Assembly: GCA_963764825.1 (NCBI GenBank)
Contig: CAVXUA010000008.1
Coordinates: 310,001 to 374,000, forward strand
DNA length: 64,000 nt
DNA from: JAZGGS01 sp963764825
Lineage (GTDB): Bacteria; Bacteroidota; Ignavibacteria; Ignavibacteriales; Ignavibacteriaceae
Direction of reading: 5' to 3'
The notes under the pieces: generated by a model
The model's input: the letters and a program-made list of their open reading frames with translations, nothing else
What the model was told of the DNA's origin: nothing
Databases searched by the model: none
Shown: one piece after another, positions 1-8,676 of the stretch
Numbering within the stretch: the first letter of the stretch is position 1
How the letters are laid out: each line of letters opens with the position of its first letter
Position numbers and translations under genes: made by a program

Positions 1-778
1 AACATTAAACGAATTGAATCTTCTGGGTACTATATCATTTATGCTGAAGAAGGAGAATTAGCAAGCGGTTTAGTTGGAGAAGGACGGCTTGCTGATACAA
101 ACAAAATTATCGATTCAGTTGAACTTATTCTATCGGGTTATTCAAAAGATCTTATCGGTAAAAAGATTCTTATTTCTGCTGGACCAACTTATGAAGATAT
201 TGATCCTGTAAGATATTTGGGTAATCGTTCATCAGGAAAGATGGGATTTGCTCTTGCAAAAGCAGCTTTTTTAAGAGGTGCAGATGTTACAGTTATTTCA
301 GGTCCTTCTAACGAAATTCCTTATCCTGAAATAAATCTTATAAAAGTGAGATCAGCACAAAAAATGTTTACTGCAGTAAAGAAAGAGCTGCAGAAAAATG
401 ATATATTGATAATGGCTGCAGCTGTTGCGGATTACAAACCGGCAAGTTTCAAATAAAAAAATTAAGAAGAGTGATAAGCTCCCTATTCTCAAACTTGTTG
501 AAACTACAGATATTTTATCAGGCTTAAATTCAAACGGGAAAACTGTTGTTGGTTTTGCGTTGGAAACAGATTACGAATTAGTTAATGCGAAGAAAAAATT
601 GAAAGAGAAAAACCTGGATATGATTATTCTTAATTCCTTAAAAGAAAAGGGAACCGGCTTTGAGGGTGATACAAACAAGGTTACTATCCTAAGGAAAGAA
701 GGAAAAGCGGTAAAACTTCCTCTTCAATCAAAGTTCCAGGTTGCAAACAAAATTCTTTCAGAGATAATTAAGATTTAA
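1..778 (+). CDS. coaBC: CoaBC (phosphopantothenoylcysteine synthase/decarboxylase), 5'-truncated, one frameshift
   Basis: This is the C-terminal part of the bifunctional coenzyme A biosynthesis enzyme; the gene begins before the window. It ligates cysteine to 4'-phosphopantothenate (CoaB) and decarboxylates the product (CoaC). The open frame runs from base 1 and shows the CoaB signatures ISAGPTYEDIDPVRYLGNRS, SSGKMG and AAAVADYKP. The frame closes at about 456 and coding resumes one frame over (KKIKKSDKLPILKLVETTDI, then VGFALET) to a stop at 778. Removing one A from the AAATAAAAAA stretch near 451 restores a standard CoaB sequence. Because CoA synthesis is essential, a sequence error is more likely than gene death. 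The family assignment is firm; the frameshift cause is inference. Confidence 0.9.
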
Positions 779-812
779 TAATAATCATTTAGAAGCTATC
801 TCTAAAGTAGTT

Positions 813-894
813 CTGTCATCACGAGCGTAGCGAAGTGATCTCGTTTTAAGCAAAATAAAAGATTGCTTCGTCACAAAGTTCCTCGCAATGACAG
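813..894. repeat. Intergenic imperfect palindrome (MITE/REP-like)
   Basis: An 82-base imperfect inverted repeat lies between coaBC and the glycosylase gene. The outer arms CTGTCAT (813-819) and ATGACAG (888-894) are perfect complements, and the inner parts CACGAGCGTAGCGAAGTGAT and ATTGCTTCGTC...CCTCG also largely pair. The GTCAT..CGAG..GAAG..ATCTCG / ATTGCTTCGTC..CTCGCAATGAC pattern resembles dispersed palindromic repeats that I know from many bacterial genomes. Only one copy is visible here. Confidence 0.6.
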
Positions 895-959
895 CTGCTT
901 TGCTTTTAAGAAGACCTCATTGTGAGAAAAACTTTAGCGGTTTTATTATTGTATAACAA

Positions 960-1694
960 ATGAACAATCCACAAAAAAAACAAATTATAGAAGCACTTAA
1001 AGACCAGAAAGATATTTTTGGCGATGAGTTATTAATGACCAAATCAAAAAAACCTGAAGCTCCAACTAAAAGCAAAAAAGTAAAAGTAATTGAGCAGGAA
1101 ATATTTCCGGTTGAAAAGGAATCGTGGGAATCTGCCGTAACACTTAAAGACCTGGAAGCACAAATAAACAACTGCACAAATTGTGTTCTGCATAAAGGAA
1201 GGAACAAGTTTGTTTTTGGCAGCGGAAATCCTAATGCTGATGTAATGGTTGTAGGCGAAGGACCTGGAGCGGAAGAGGATAAACAGGGTTTACCTTTTGT
1301 TGGCAGAGCGGGAAAGCTCCTTACAGATATTCTCAAAGCAATCGATTTCAGCAGAGATGATGTTTACATTGCAAACATTGTAAAATGCCGTCCGCCTGAT
1401 AACAGAACGCCTTTACCCGATGAAATGGAAACTTGCCTTCCGTATTTAAAAAAACAAATTGAGTTAATTCAACCTAAGTTAATTTTATGTTTGGGATTAA
1501 CTGCTGCAAAAGGATTGTTGAAGAAAAAAGAATCGCTTACAAGTATGAGGGGAAAAGTATTTGAATTTGAAAATGCAAAAGTAATGATAACGTATCATCC
1601 TGCGGCGCTTTTAAGAAACCCAAACTGGAAACGTCCTTGCTGGGAAGACTTGCAGAACTTCAGGAAATTGTATGATGAGATAGTGAATCCATAA
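960..1694 (+). CDS. Uracil-DNA glycosylase, family 4 (Fe-S cluster type)
   Basis: This 244-residue protein should excise uracil from DNA, starting base excision repair of deaminated cytosine. The four cysteines expected to bind a 4Fe-4S cluster are visible at residues 72 and 75 (CTNC), 143 (KCRPP) and 159. The active-site motif GEGPGAEED is at 99-107 and the second motif HPAAL at 213-217, both typical of family 4. The first 60 or so residues are lysine- and glutamate-rich and not part of the catalytic domain; similar extensions occur in the SPO1-polymerase-like group. The ATG at 960 has no strong ribosome site, so the start is less sure than the product. The gene is intact and stands alone after coaBC. 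Confidence 0.93.
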   Translation: MNNPQKKQIIEALKDQKDIFGDELLMTKSKKPEAPTKSKKVKVIEQEIFPVEKESWESAVTLKDLEAQINNCTNCVLHKGRNKFVFGSGNPNADVMVVGEGPGAEEDKQGLPFVGRAGKLLTDILKAIDFSRDDVYIANIVKCRPPDNRTPLPDEMETCLPYLKKQIELIQPKLILCLGLTAAKGLLKKKESLTSMRGKVFEFENAKVMITYHPAALLRNPNWKRPCWEDLQNFRKLYDEIVNP

Positions 1695-1779
1695 CGGAAA
1701 TTTCTTTTACTCCCCCCTTAATTCCTAAATTAAATTTTAATAAAGCTGAATACCTGTAAACTTTGTTAAAAAATGCCCG

Positions 1780-2307
1780 TTACTTTTTTATAAAGTATTC
1801 TCCATCCCAATCTACTAAGTACGTGTTAGCTGTAATATACATTCCTTTAAATTTACCGCTTCCTTGAATATTTTCAAATTTACCCGTCCCGCTTATATAG
1901 GTGAAAGTTCCTTCCATTGTTGTTTTGGGTATATCGCCGGATAAAACAGTAGTTACTTTCCCTTCCCATTTGGCAACCGTAGTACTCCCATCTTTGTTCA
2001 AAATTATGTAACCCTGGTTAGATCCATTCCCTTTTACCAGGTTGCTAAAATTATTATTAACAACTAAAGCACCATCCATGATACTATTTTTACCGGTGCT
2101 GGTATTTATCCCCTCAGATTTACTGATGTGAAAAATGTGACCCTCTGTATCGCCAACATCAAAATCATATTTTTCGGTAACAGTAGCAGAAATTTTTCCT
2201 GCAATTTTTACTTTTTCTTGTGCCATTGAGAGTACGGTACCAAGAATAAAGAACAAAACGAGAATCAATAAAAATGTTATTGATTTTATTGAGTTATTTA
2301 TCTGCAT
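1780..2307 (-). CDS. Secreted protein of unknown function
   Basis: I do not recognise this 175-residue protein. It begins with a clear Sec signal peptide (hydrophobic stretch about residues 10-27, then SMAQ as a likely cleavage site). The mature part is rich in Gly, Thr, Ser and alternating hydrophobic residues, with repeated phrases such as EGTFTYISGTGKFENIQGSG. This looks like an all-beta barrel of the lipocalin / allene-oxide-cyclase sort, but that is inference. The start is well supported: AAAGGAGGAGG lies just upstream of the ATG on the minus strand. It is transcribed alone, convergent with the glycosylase gene. Confidence 0.75.
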   Translation of the reverse strand: MQINNSIKSITFLLILVLFFILGTVLSMAQEKVKIAGKISATVTEKYDFDVGDTEGHIFHISKSEGINTSTGKNSIMDGALVVNNNFSNLVKGNGSNQGYIILNKDGSTTVAKWEGKVTTVLSGDIPKTTMEGTFTYISGTGKFENIQGSGKFKGMYITANTYLVDWDGEYFIKK

Positions 2308-2730
2308 AACTTCCTCCTCCTTTATATTTACAAGTATTCAGCTTGGTTTTTATCTTCTTATGAAAAAGACATTTCACTTATTACTGTAGTTAGTAGGATT
2401 ATTGATTTCAGTTATAATTTCAGTCAGCAGAGAGGAATAACATTCAGTCAACAAATTTAACTTAAACTTATTTTTTGCAATACTCAATTAACAATTGGCA
2501 AGTATATACGGATGGAGTGCATTGTGTTTCTACATAATTGCCAAACTGCAATTCATCCACTAATTTTTTCATTGAAGTGAATATGGTTATTAATGAAATT
2601 GTCACTAGAAAATTGATTGATATTTGATTATTTTTTTTAAAATCAGAAACTTAATAAGGTTGCAAGAAAATAAGTTTATTCAAGAATACAAAGTTGAAAA
2701 AATATTGGTTCGTAAAAGATAGGTAACGAT
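2308..2730. other. Gene-free stretch between divergent genes
   Basis: About 420 AT-rich bases separate the minus-strand secreted protein from the plus-strand lipoprotein, so both promoters should lie here. I see no convincing ORF, RNA gene, repeat or clear TAnnTTTG promoter. Confidence 0.5.
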
Positions 2731-3034
2731 ATGAAAAAAATAATAACTGCTGCTCTTCTTATATTAACAATAAATGTTATATCCTGTTCTTCAGGAGGAG
2801 ATATCTATAAGTGATGGTACAATTTCTGGATATGATACAAGGGAATGTTCTTGTTGCGGTGGTTTCTTCATAGAGATAGAAAATGTAACTTATAGATTTT
2901 ATGATGTGCCGGCGAATAGTAATCTGAATCTGGAAAATCCTTCCTTTCCAATTTATGTTAAATTAGACTGGACTAAAGATGTGAACGCCTGCTTAGGTGA
3001 TGAGATTATAGTACTTAGAATAGAAGAACGGTAG
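2731..3034 (+). CDS. Small lipoprotein, unknown function, one frameshift
   Basis: The ATG at 2731 opens a typical lipoprotein signal (MKKIITAALLILTINVISCS, lipobox Cys at residue 19). The frame stops at 2814, but the adjacent frame continues with SISDGTISGYDTRECSCCGG and ends at 3034. Deleting one G from GGAGGAG near 2799 joins the two into a protein of about 100 residues. The mature part contains a CSCCGG cluster. I do not know a function; location in a membrane, facing the periplasm or outside, is inferred from the lipobox. It is followed by a good terminator and is the first of three small lipoprotein genes in a row. Confidence 0.7.
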
Positions 3035-3080
3035 AATTTTAATATTGCATATAACCAATATCCTAATTCGATAAAAACTT

Positions 3081-3108
3081 AAGGGAACGCATTAGTGTTC
3101 CCTTTTTT
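3081..3108 (+). terminator. Intrinsic terminator after lipoprotein gene
   Basis: AAGGGAAC (3081-3088) pairs with GTTCCCTT (3097-3104) around an 8-base loop and is followed by a run of T. It lies 47 bases after the stop codon at 3034. Confidence 0.85.
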
Positions 3109-3293
3109 ATTTAATCTCAACTCTATTAGAGTTTTGTCCACAAAACTTGTCAAACAGCAATTGAACCTCTTCTTAAACTTTCCTATGTTTAATGTGATTC
3201 AATAGCATTTCACCGAACAATTAAATTAATCCGGTGGGGAATTTTTGCAGTATAGGTAATAGTTATATTAATCAAATCTAGAAAGGTCTCTCA

Positions 3294-3715
3294 ATGAGAA
3301 ATTTTTTTTTACTTCTGTTATTACTTCCTGTCTTAACAGTATTCTTATCAAGTTGTGCAACAGGCGGATCATTTTTAGCTAATAACGCTACTAACGTAGA
3401 ATTATCTGAATCCAATTTCAAATTTGTTGCCAGAAATCTTGGAGGATATTCAAAAGCAGAATATATAATTGGAATTAGTTATTCAAGTGGTTTTACTGCT
3501 AATACATTAGCTTTTGTAAGAACGGGTGGATCAGCAAAATTATATGATGATGCAATTAAAAATCTTTGGGATAATTTTAGAAAGGATTACGGTGATACGG
3601 AGGAAAAAACCTGTTGTTGGCAAACGTACGATATGATACTGATATATTGAATCTTCTCCTATATACCCAAACAGAATTATTTATTCACGCTGATGTAATA
3701 GAATTTGATGAATAA
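3294..3715 (+). CDS. Lipoprotein, DUF6567/TRL-like, one frameshift
   Basis: The protein starts with a lipoprotein signal (hydrophobic residues 4-19, lipobox SSCA at about 19-22) and continues with an alternating Gly/aromatic region (ARNLGGYSKAEYIIGISYSS). The first frame ends at 3650, but the neighbouring frame reads KNLLLANVRYDTDILNLLLY and continues to a stop at 3715. Adding one A to the A6 run near 3604 joins them into about 140 residues. The ANVRYDTD...L...T..ADVIEF ending resembles a small lipoprotein family of Bacteroidota that I recall as DUF6567 or TRL-like; this label is tentative. Function is unknown. Confidence 0.65.
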
Positions 3716-3914
3716 GCTTTGGTTTAGTAAGTATTATAGTAAGTAATGTTACCTAACAGGCGAATTTAATTTTAGATTTTTTTAGTTCATTTTAATCTCA
3801 AAAATCTATAAACACACTTTACTTTGGCGAGAGTTTTAACTTACTAATGGATAACATTCTGCAAGTTTGCAGTATTAGTAATTCTTATGTTATAAAATTA
3901 ATTTGAAGGAAATT

Positions 3915-4222
3915 ATGAAAATTTTAATAATAATTTTTGTTACATTTTTATTTTTATCATGCAACCAAAATGAGAAAAAGAAGAAAGAGACATTGTGAAA
4001 ATTGGTTCTGGTACTATCACAACTATAGCTGATGGATTTGATGTAAAAAGAGTTAATCTGTGGAATTCGATTTCATCGGGAAGAAAAGTAGTGGGATATA
4101 TGACAAATGGTGAAGAAGTAATTGTACTGATGGATGAAGAACCGTATTTTTTAGTTGAATCTGCTAATGGTGATGGTAGAAAAGGTTACTGTATGAAAGG
4201 TTTTGTAGTATTAAAAAAATAA
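3915..4222 (+). CDS. Small lipoprotein with SH3-like domain, one frameshift
   Basis: The ATG at 3915 is preceded by GAAGGAAATT. It begins a lipoprotein signal (MKILIIIFVTFLFLSCNQN, Cys at 16). The frame breaks within a GAGAAAAAG stretch near 3975. Adding one A gives KKKKERDIVKIGSGTITT and continuous reading to 4222, about 103 residues. The remainder (GEEVIVLMDEEPYFLV, GRKGYCMKGFV) looks like a short bacterial SH3 (SH3b) fold, which often binds cell-wall peptides; that role is inference. Confidence 0.65.
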
Positions 4223-4292
4223 CTTAATAGTTGATTGATTCTTTCATCTACATTTCCGAACTTCCGAGTGTAGATTATAAGCACTAAACTTA

Positions 4293-4317
4293 ATCCCGCT
4301 TCTGCGGGATATTTTTT
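4293..4317 (+). terminator. Intrinsic terminator before dnaB
   Basis: ATCCCGC (4293-4299) pairs with GCGGGAT (4304-4310) around a TTCT loop, followed by ATTTTTT. It closes the lipoprotein transcript and insulates dnaB. Confidence 0.85.
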
Positions 4318-4344
4318 CAGTAGTAGGCAACTAAATTCACTTCA

Positions 4345-5772
4345 ATGGCAAGAACTAGAAAACCAAATAACGGTGTCGATCAAATAATCCCTGCAGATGT
4401 AAAACCACCATCTGAACCGGAAATTGAAGCATCTGTGCTCGGCGCAATGTTGATTGAGAAAGAAGCCGTACCAAAAGCATTAGAATTGCTTTCAGCTGAC
4501 AGCTTTTATCTTAAATCGCACAAATTAATTTATGATGCGATGACTTCGCTCTTTGATGCCGGTGAACCGATTGATACAGTTACAGTTTACGAAGAGCTGA
4601 AGAAACGGGATCAGCTCGATGAAGTCGGTGGAGCAGTTTACCTTAGCAAACTTTCGCAGAATATTACTTCCGCTGCCAATATTGAGTACCACTCAAAAAT
4701 AATTATTGAAAAACAGATACTTCGCGGGTTAATTACCAGCGCTCATGAAATTGCTCGCTCTGCTTACGCAGGCGCCGATGATGCTTTTGATATTCTCGAT
4801 AACGCAGAACGGAAAATATTTGAAATTACTGAATCTCATCTTTCAAAATCTTACCAGGGAATGGACAGGGCAGTGCGCGATGCAATGGAATATATTGAAA
4901 CAATTCATTCCTCCACTCATCAAAAGTTTTCTGTTCCCACAGGTTTTTATGAACTCGATGAATTGCTGGGAGGATTTCAAAAATCTGATCTTATTGTTCT
5001 TGCAGCAAGACCTTCGATGGGAAAGACTGCACTTGCTTTAACCTTAGCACGTAATGCTGCTATAGATCATAAAATTCCGGTTGGAATTTTTAGCCTGGAA
5101 ATGGCAACAATGCAGCTTATCATAAGAATGATATGTTCTGAAGCAAGAATAAATGCACACCTTGTAAGAACAGGTAAACTACCGCATTCCGATGGTTCAA
5201 AGCTTAGTAAAACTGTGCATAAACTTACTGATGCCCCGGTTTATGTTGATGATTCACCTGCTCAGTCGGTGCTTGAAATAAGGGCAAAAGCAAGGCGGCT
5301 TAAAGCCGAAAAAAATGTTGGAATGATAATAATAGATTACCTTCAATTAATGTCGGGACCACAAAGAACTGAAAGCCGCGAGAGGGAAATTTCACACATT
5401 TCAAGATCACTTAAATCTTTAGCCAAAGAATTAAATATACCTGTAATTGCACTAAGCCAGTTAAACAGGGCTGTGGAAACAAGAACTGATAAAAGACCTC
5501 AGCTTTCCGATTTAAGAGAATCCGGTTCGATTGAACAGGATGCAGATGTGGTGATATTTTTAAACCGTCCTGAATATTATGGAATTGAAAAAGATGAACA
5601 TGGTGAATCGACAGCAGGTGTTACTGAAGTAATTGTTGGAAAACAACGTAATGGTCCCACCGGAATGATTAAACTCGCCTTTATTAAAGAATATGCCCGC
5701 TTCGAAAATCTTGCAACCAGCAGGCAGATTGAAGAATACGCTGCGATGCCTGAAGATGAAGACATTATCTGA
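4345..5772 (+). CDS. dnaB: Replicative DNA helicase DnaB
   Basis: This 475-residue protein is the hexameric helicase that unwinds DNA at the replication fork and binds primase. The N-terminal domain (EIEASVLGAMLIEKEAV, about residues 26-43) and the RecA-like C-terminal domain are both complete. The Walker A motif RPSMGKT is at 222-228, followed by GIFSLEM, the Walker B region IIIDYLQLM, and ALSQLNRAVE...DLRESGSIEQDAD, which covers the H3/H4 motifs. Length matches the family. No intein or frameshift is seen. It follows a terminator and so is probably expressed from its own promoter. Confidence 0.97.
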   Translation: MARTRKPNNGVDQIIPADVKPPSEPEIEASVLGAMLIEKEAVPKALELLSADSFYLKSHKLIYDAMTSLFDAGEPIDTVTVYEELKKRDQLDEVGGAVYLSKLSQNITSAANIEYHSKIIIEKQILRGLITSAHEIARSAYAGADDAFDILDNAERKIFEITESHLSKSYQGMDRAVRDAMEYIETIHSSTHQKFSVPTGFYELDELLGGFQKSDLIVLAARPSMGKTALALTLARNAAIDHKIPVGIFSLEMATMQLIIRMICSEARINAHLVRTGKLPHSDGSKLSKTVHKLTDAPVYVDDSPAQSVLEIRAKARRLKAEKNVGMIIIDYLQLMSGPQRTESREREISHISRSLKSLAKELNIPVIALSQLNRAVETRTDKRPQLSDLRESGSIEQDADVVIFLNRPEYYGIEKDEHGESTAGVTEVIVGKQRNGPTGMIKLAFIKEYARFENLATSRQIEEYAAMPEDEDII

Positions 5773-5776
5773 CAAG

Positions 5777-6680
5777 ATGAAAGATAAAAGTAAAAGGATA
5801 AAAGTTAGTTTTTTTCATTCTTATACTTTACTCTTTACTACTTTACTCTTTACTCTTTAGCGCTACAGGATGCGCGCAGGAATCTGAGGATGTTAGTGTT
5901 CAAATCTGTAATTCCAAATTCAAACTTGCTGTTGATGAAAAACTTTCTGACAAACCAATAAATGAAGTGATAATTGAAATTGGTAAAAGTTTTATTGGAA
6001 CTGATTACGCAGCGCACACTCTTGAAGTTAATGATAAAGAAAAGTTGGTTAGTAAATTTATCAGCACTTGATTGCAATACTTTTGTTGAAAATGTTTTAG
6101 CATTAAGCAGGTGTATTAAACAAAGCAAAACTTCTTTTGAGAATTTTAAAGATGAACTAACTTTAATCCGTTACAGGGATGGTAAGATTGATCAATATCC
6201 ATCACGTTTACATTATTTTACCGATTGGATTTTTAACAATGAAGAGAAGGATATTGTAAAAAATATTACTGAAGAAATTGGCGGCGAAAAATTAGAAATG
6301 AATTTGAGTTTTATGTCTTCCCATCCTGAATATTACAAACATTTAAAAGCCCAATCGGATGTTTATTCCTATCATAAAAAAACAGGAAGAAGAAATAAAC
6401 AAACGGGAACATTTTTTCATCCCGCAAGAAAAAATTGCAGAGCTTGAGCCGAAAATTGAAAACGGCGATCTGCTTGCCTTTACATCAACAATAAAAGGGT
6501 TGGATGTAAATCATGTTGGAATTGCTAGTAAGAATGGATGATGATAGAATTCATGTTTTGCATTCACCAAACGTTGGTTACAAAGTGCAAATAAGCGAGT
6601 TGCCTTTAGCAGAGTATGTAAATAAAATTGAAAAAGATTCCGGGGTAATTGTTGCAAGAGTTTTAGAACCAATTAAATAG
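5777..6680 (+). CDS. DUF1460 (N-acetylmuramoyl-L-alanine amidase-like) protein, about four frameshifts
   Basis: The reconstructed protein has a lipoprotein-like signal (FILILYSLLLYSLLFSATGC), then the DUF1460 core: LSALDCNTFVENVLALSRCI, LIRYRDGKIDQYPSRLHYFT and VNHVGIA. The family (PF07313) is NlpC/P60-like and the Cys in DCNTF is the likely nucleophile; peptidoglycan amidase activity is a family-level expectation. The frame breaks near 5813 (T7 run, one T too many), 6055, 6390 and 6530. Each break is repaired by a single-base change, and the last segment ends VIVARVLEPIK at 6680. The gene starts five bases after dnaB. Errors in the sequence are the simplest reading, but decay of a non-essential gene cannot be excluded. 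Confidence 0.75.
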
Positions 6681-6782
6681 GAAGTATCTTTTATTTTATC
6701 AGCCTTTGCATAATTATTAATTCTCCCCAAAATTTTCTGCTTATATACTGATAAATGCCCTATAGAATGATTAAGTAATAAA

Positions 6783-6790
6783 TATCTTTG
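6783..6790 (+). promoter_or_regulatory. Possible -7 box TATCTTTG
   Basis: TATCTTTG matches the Bacteroidota -7 consensus TAnnTTTG and equals the box in the rRNA promoter of this window. No TTG lies 19-21 bases upstream, so the call is weak. Confidence 0.3.
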
Positions 6791-6882
6791 TAGAAGATGT
6801 TACTTAAATTATTCAATTACCTGTTTCTTTGCATTTCCTGAATGGCTTTGCTAAATTTATAAATTATCAAAGAGAAATTTAT

Positions 6883-7613
6883 ATGCGATTTAGAATTACA
6901 CTACTTTTTGTTTTATTTTTGTCAATAACAATCTATTCACAACAGAATAAATATTTTGATGCTCCATTTGGCGGCGGCATAGGTTATGTGCCCGGCTGGT
7001 ATATGCCGAATATTGATCCTGTTAATTTTGAAATGAATAAAATTGGTATGCCTGAACTATCAATAAGCGGTTTCTTATTCTTCGGGTATCGGTGGATTTA
7101 TCTATATCGGTTTTGTAAAGCATCTTAGAGTTGGAGGAATGGGTTTTAGCGGATCAACATCTTCCACACAAACTATTGGTTTAGTTAATAGGGAGGTAGT
7201 TGTATAAACTTGGCGGCGGGGGATTAACAATTGAGTACACCATCCCAATTGTTAAAGACTTTGGTGTTTCTGTTGGTGCAACTCGTTGGCGCAGGAACGA
7301 TGACAAGTAAATATTGTTCAGCAGTAGCGGCGATTTTAATTGGGTGAATATCTGGGATGAACTCGGGAAAGCGGAAGCAAGCAGTGTAAACACTGTTATG
7401 AATAATAGCTTCTGGATGCTTACTCCAACATTAAATTTAGATTGGCCAATTTACAGTTTTGTTGTACTGCGGCTTGGTGTTGGTTATCAAATTACATTTG
7501 GTGATGAATGGACGGCAGATAATGATCAGCCGCTTCAAGGTGTACCTTCTGATCTAAACGGGAACGCATTCTTTATTCAATCTGGTATATTTATAGGATT
7601 CTTTTCCTTTTAA
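6883..7613 (+). CDS. Outer-membrane beta-barrel-like protein, unknown role, about three frameshifts
   Basis: The start ATG at 6883 gives a Sec signal peptide (MRFRITLLFVLFLSITIYSQ). The mature part is Gly- and aromatic-rich with alternating hydrophobic strands (GGGIGYVPGWYMPNID, then RLGVGYQITFGDEW), and ends in a Phe-terminated strand (SGIFIGFFSF), as in outer-membrane barrels. The reading frame is broken near 7090, 7200 and 7310. Coding continues through all segments (GFIYIGFVKHLRVGG, then TIEYTIPIVKDFGVSVG). Function is unknown. It ends seven bases before rfbB. Confidence 0.65.
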
Positions 7614-7620
7614 TTTTCAT

Positions 7621-8635
7621 ATGCAAAATATTCTTTTAACAGGCGGCGCAGGATTTATAGGGAGTAATTTTATCAATTATATCCTTGATGAACACAGCGA
7701 TTATAATATAGTAAATCTCGATAAACTTACTTACGCGGGCAACCTTGAAAATCTTGTAACATCAGAAGAAAAAAAGAATTACCAGTTTCGTAAAAGGAGA
7801 TATAACTAATGCTGAGCTAGTAAATTCTCTTTTCCAGAAGTATGATATTAATTATGTTATAAATTTTGCTGCTGAATCTCATGTTGATAGAAGCATTCTT
7901 GGTTCCGAAATTTTTTTCAGATCTAATGTGTTGGGTACAAATGTTTTACTGGAAGCTGCGCGTAAGTTTAGTATAGAAAAGTTTGTGCAGATTTCCACCG
8001 ATGAGGTTTACGGAAGCTTGGGTGAGAAAGGATTGTTTACCGAAGAAACACCACTTCATCCAAACAGTCCTTACTCAGCAAGCAAAGCATCAGCTGATAT
8101 GATGGCAATGGCGTTTTATCATACTTACGGTTTGCCTGTTGTTATAACAAGATGTTCAAATAATTACGGACCTTTCCAATTTCCCGAAAAACTGATTCCA
8201 TTGATGATCATCAATTCTCTAAATGGGAAAAAACTTCCTGTTTACGGAGATGGAATGAATATAAGGGATTGGATATACGTTATAGATCATAACAAAGCAA
8301 TTGAGCTGGTTTTTGAGAAAGGTAAGTCAGGTGAAGTTTATAATATTGGTGCAAGTACAGAAATGCCTAACATCGAAATTGTTAAACTCATATTAAAAAA
8401 GTTAGGTAAATCGGAAGAAATGATTGAGTTTGTAAAAGATAGACTTGGTCACGATAGAAGATATGCAATCGATTCTTCAAAAATTAAAAATGAACTTGGA
8501 TGGGAACCGCTTTTCTCCTTCGAGGAAGCAATTTCTAAAACTATAGAATGGTATATTGATAATAAAAACTGGTGGTCAAGAATTATTTCGGGCGATTACC
8601 AGGATTATTATGAAACTCAGTATAATCAGCAGTAA
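7621..8635 (+). CDS. rfbB: dTDP-glucose 4,6-dehydratase, one frameshift
   Basis: The enzyme converts dTDP-glucose to dTDP-4-keto-6-deoxyglucose, the branch point to dTDP-rhamnose and other deoxysugars. The NAD-binding motif GGAGFIG is at residues 8-14. Downstream are FAAESHVDRSI, the catalytic STDEVYG and SPYSASKAS (Tyr-x3-Lys), and SNNYGPFQFPEKLIP, all diagnostic of RfbB/RmlB. The frame ends at 7809; removing one T from TTT near 7790 gives QFVKGDITNAELV and rejoins the frame that runs to 8635. The reconstructed length of about 338 residues is normal. No rmlA, rmlC or rmlD is nearby. Confidence 0.93.
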
Positions 8636-8676
8636 ATTTATAATTGTGTTCCATAAAAATAACGGATTTTAGTTAG

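Noticed and set aside
917..1336. Minus-strand ORF of 139 codons opposite the uracil-DNA glycosylase gene
   Set aside because: It is a shadow of the firmly identified glycosylase frame and has no protein-like features of its own.
5818..5860. Repeated CTTTACT words near the start of the DUF1460 gene
   Set aside because: In the corrected frame they encode the hydrophobic core of the signal peptide (repeating LYSLL), so no separate repeat element is needed.
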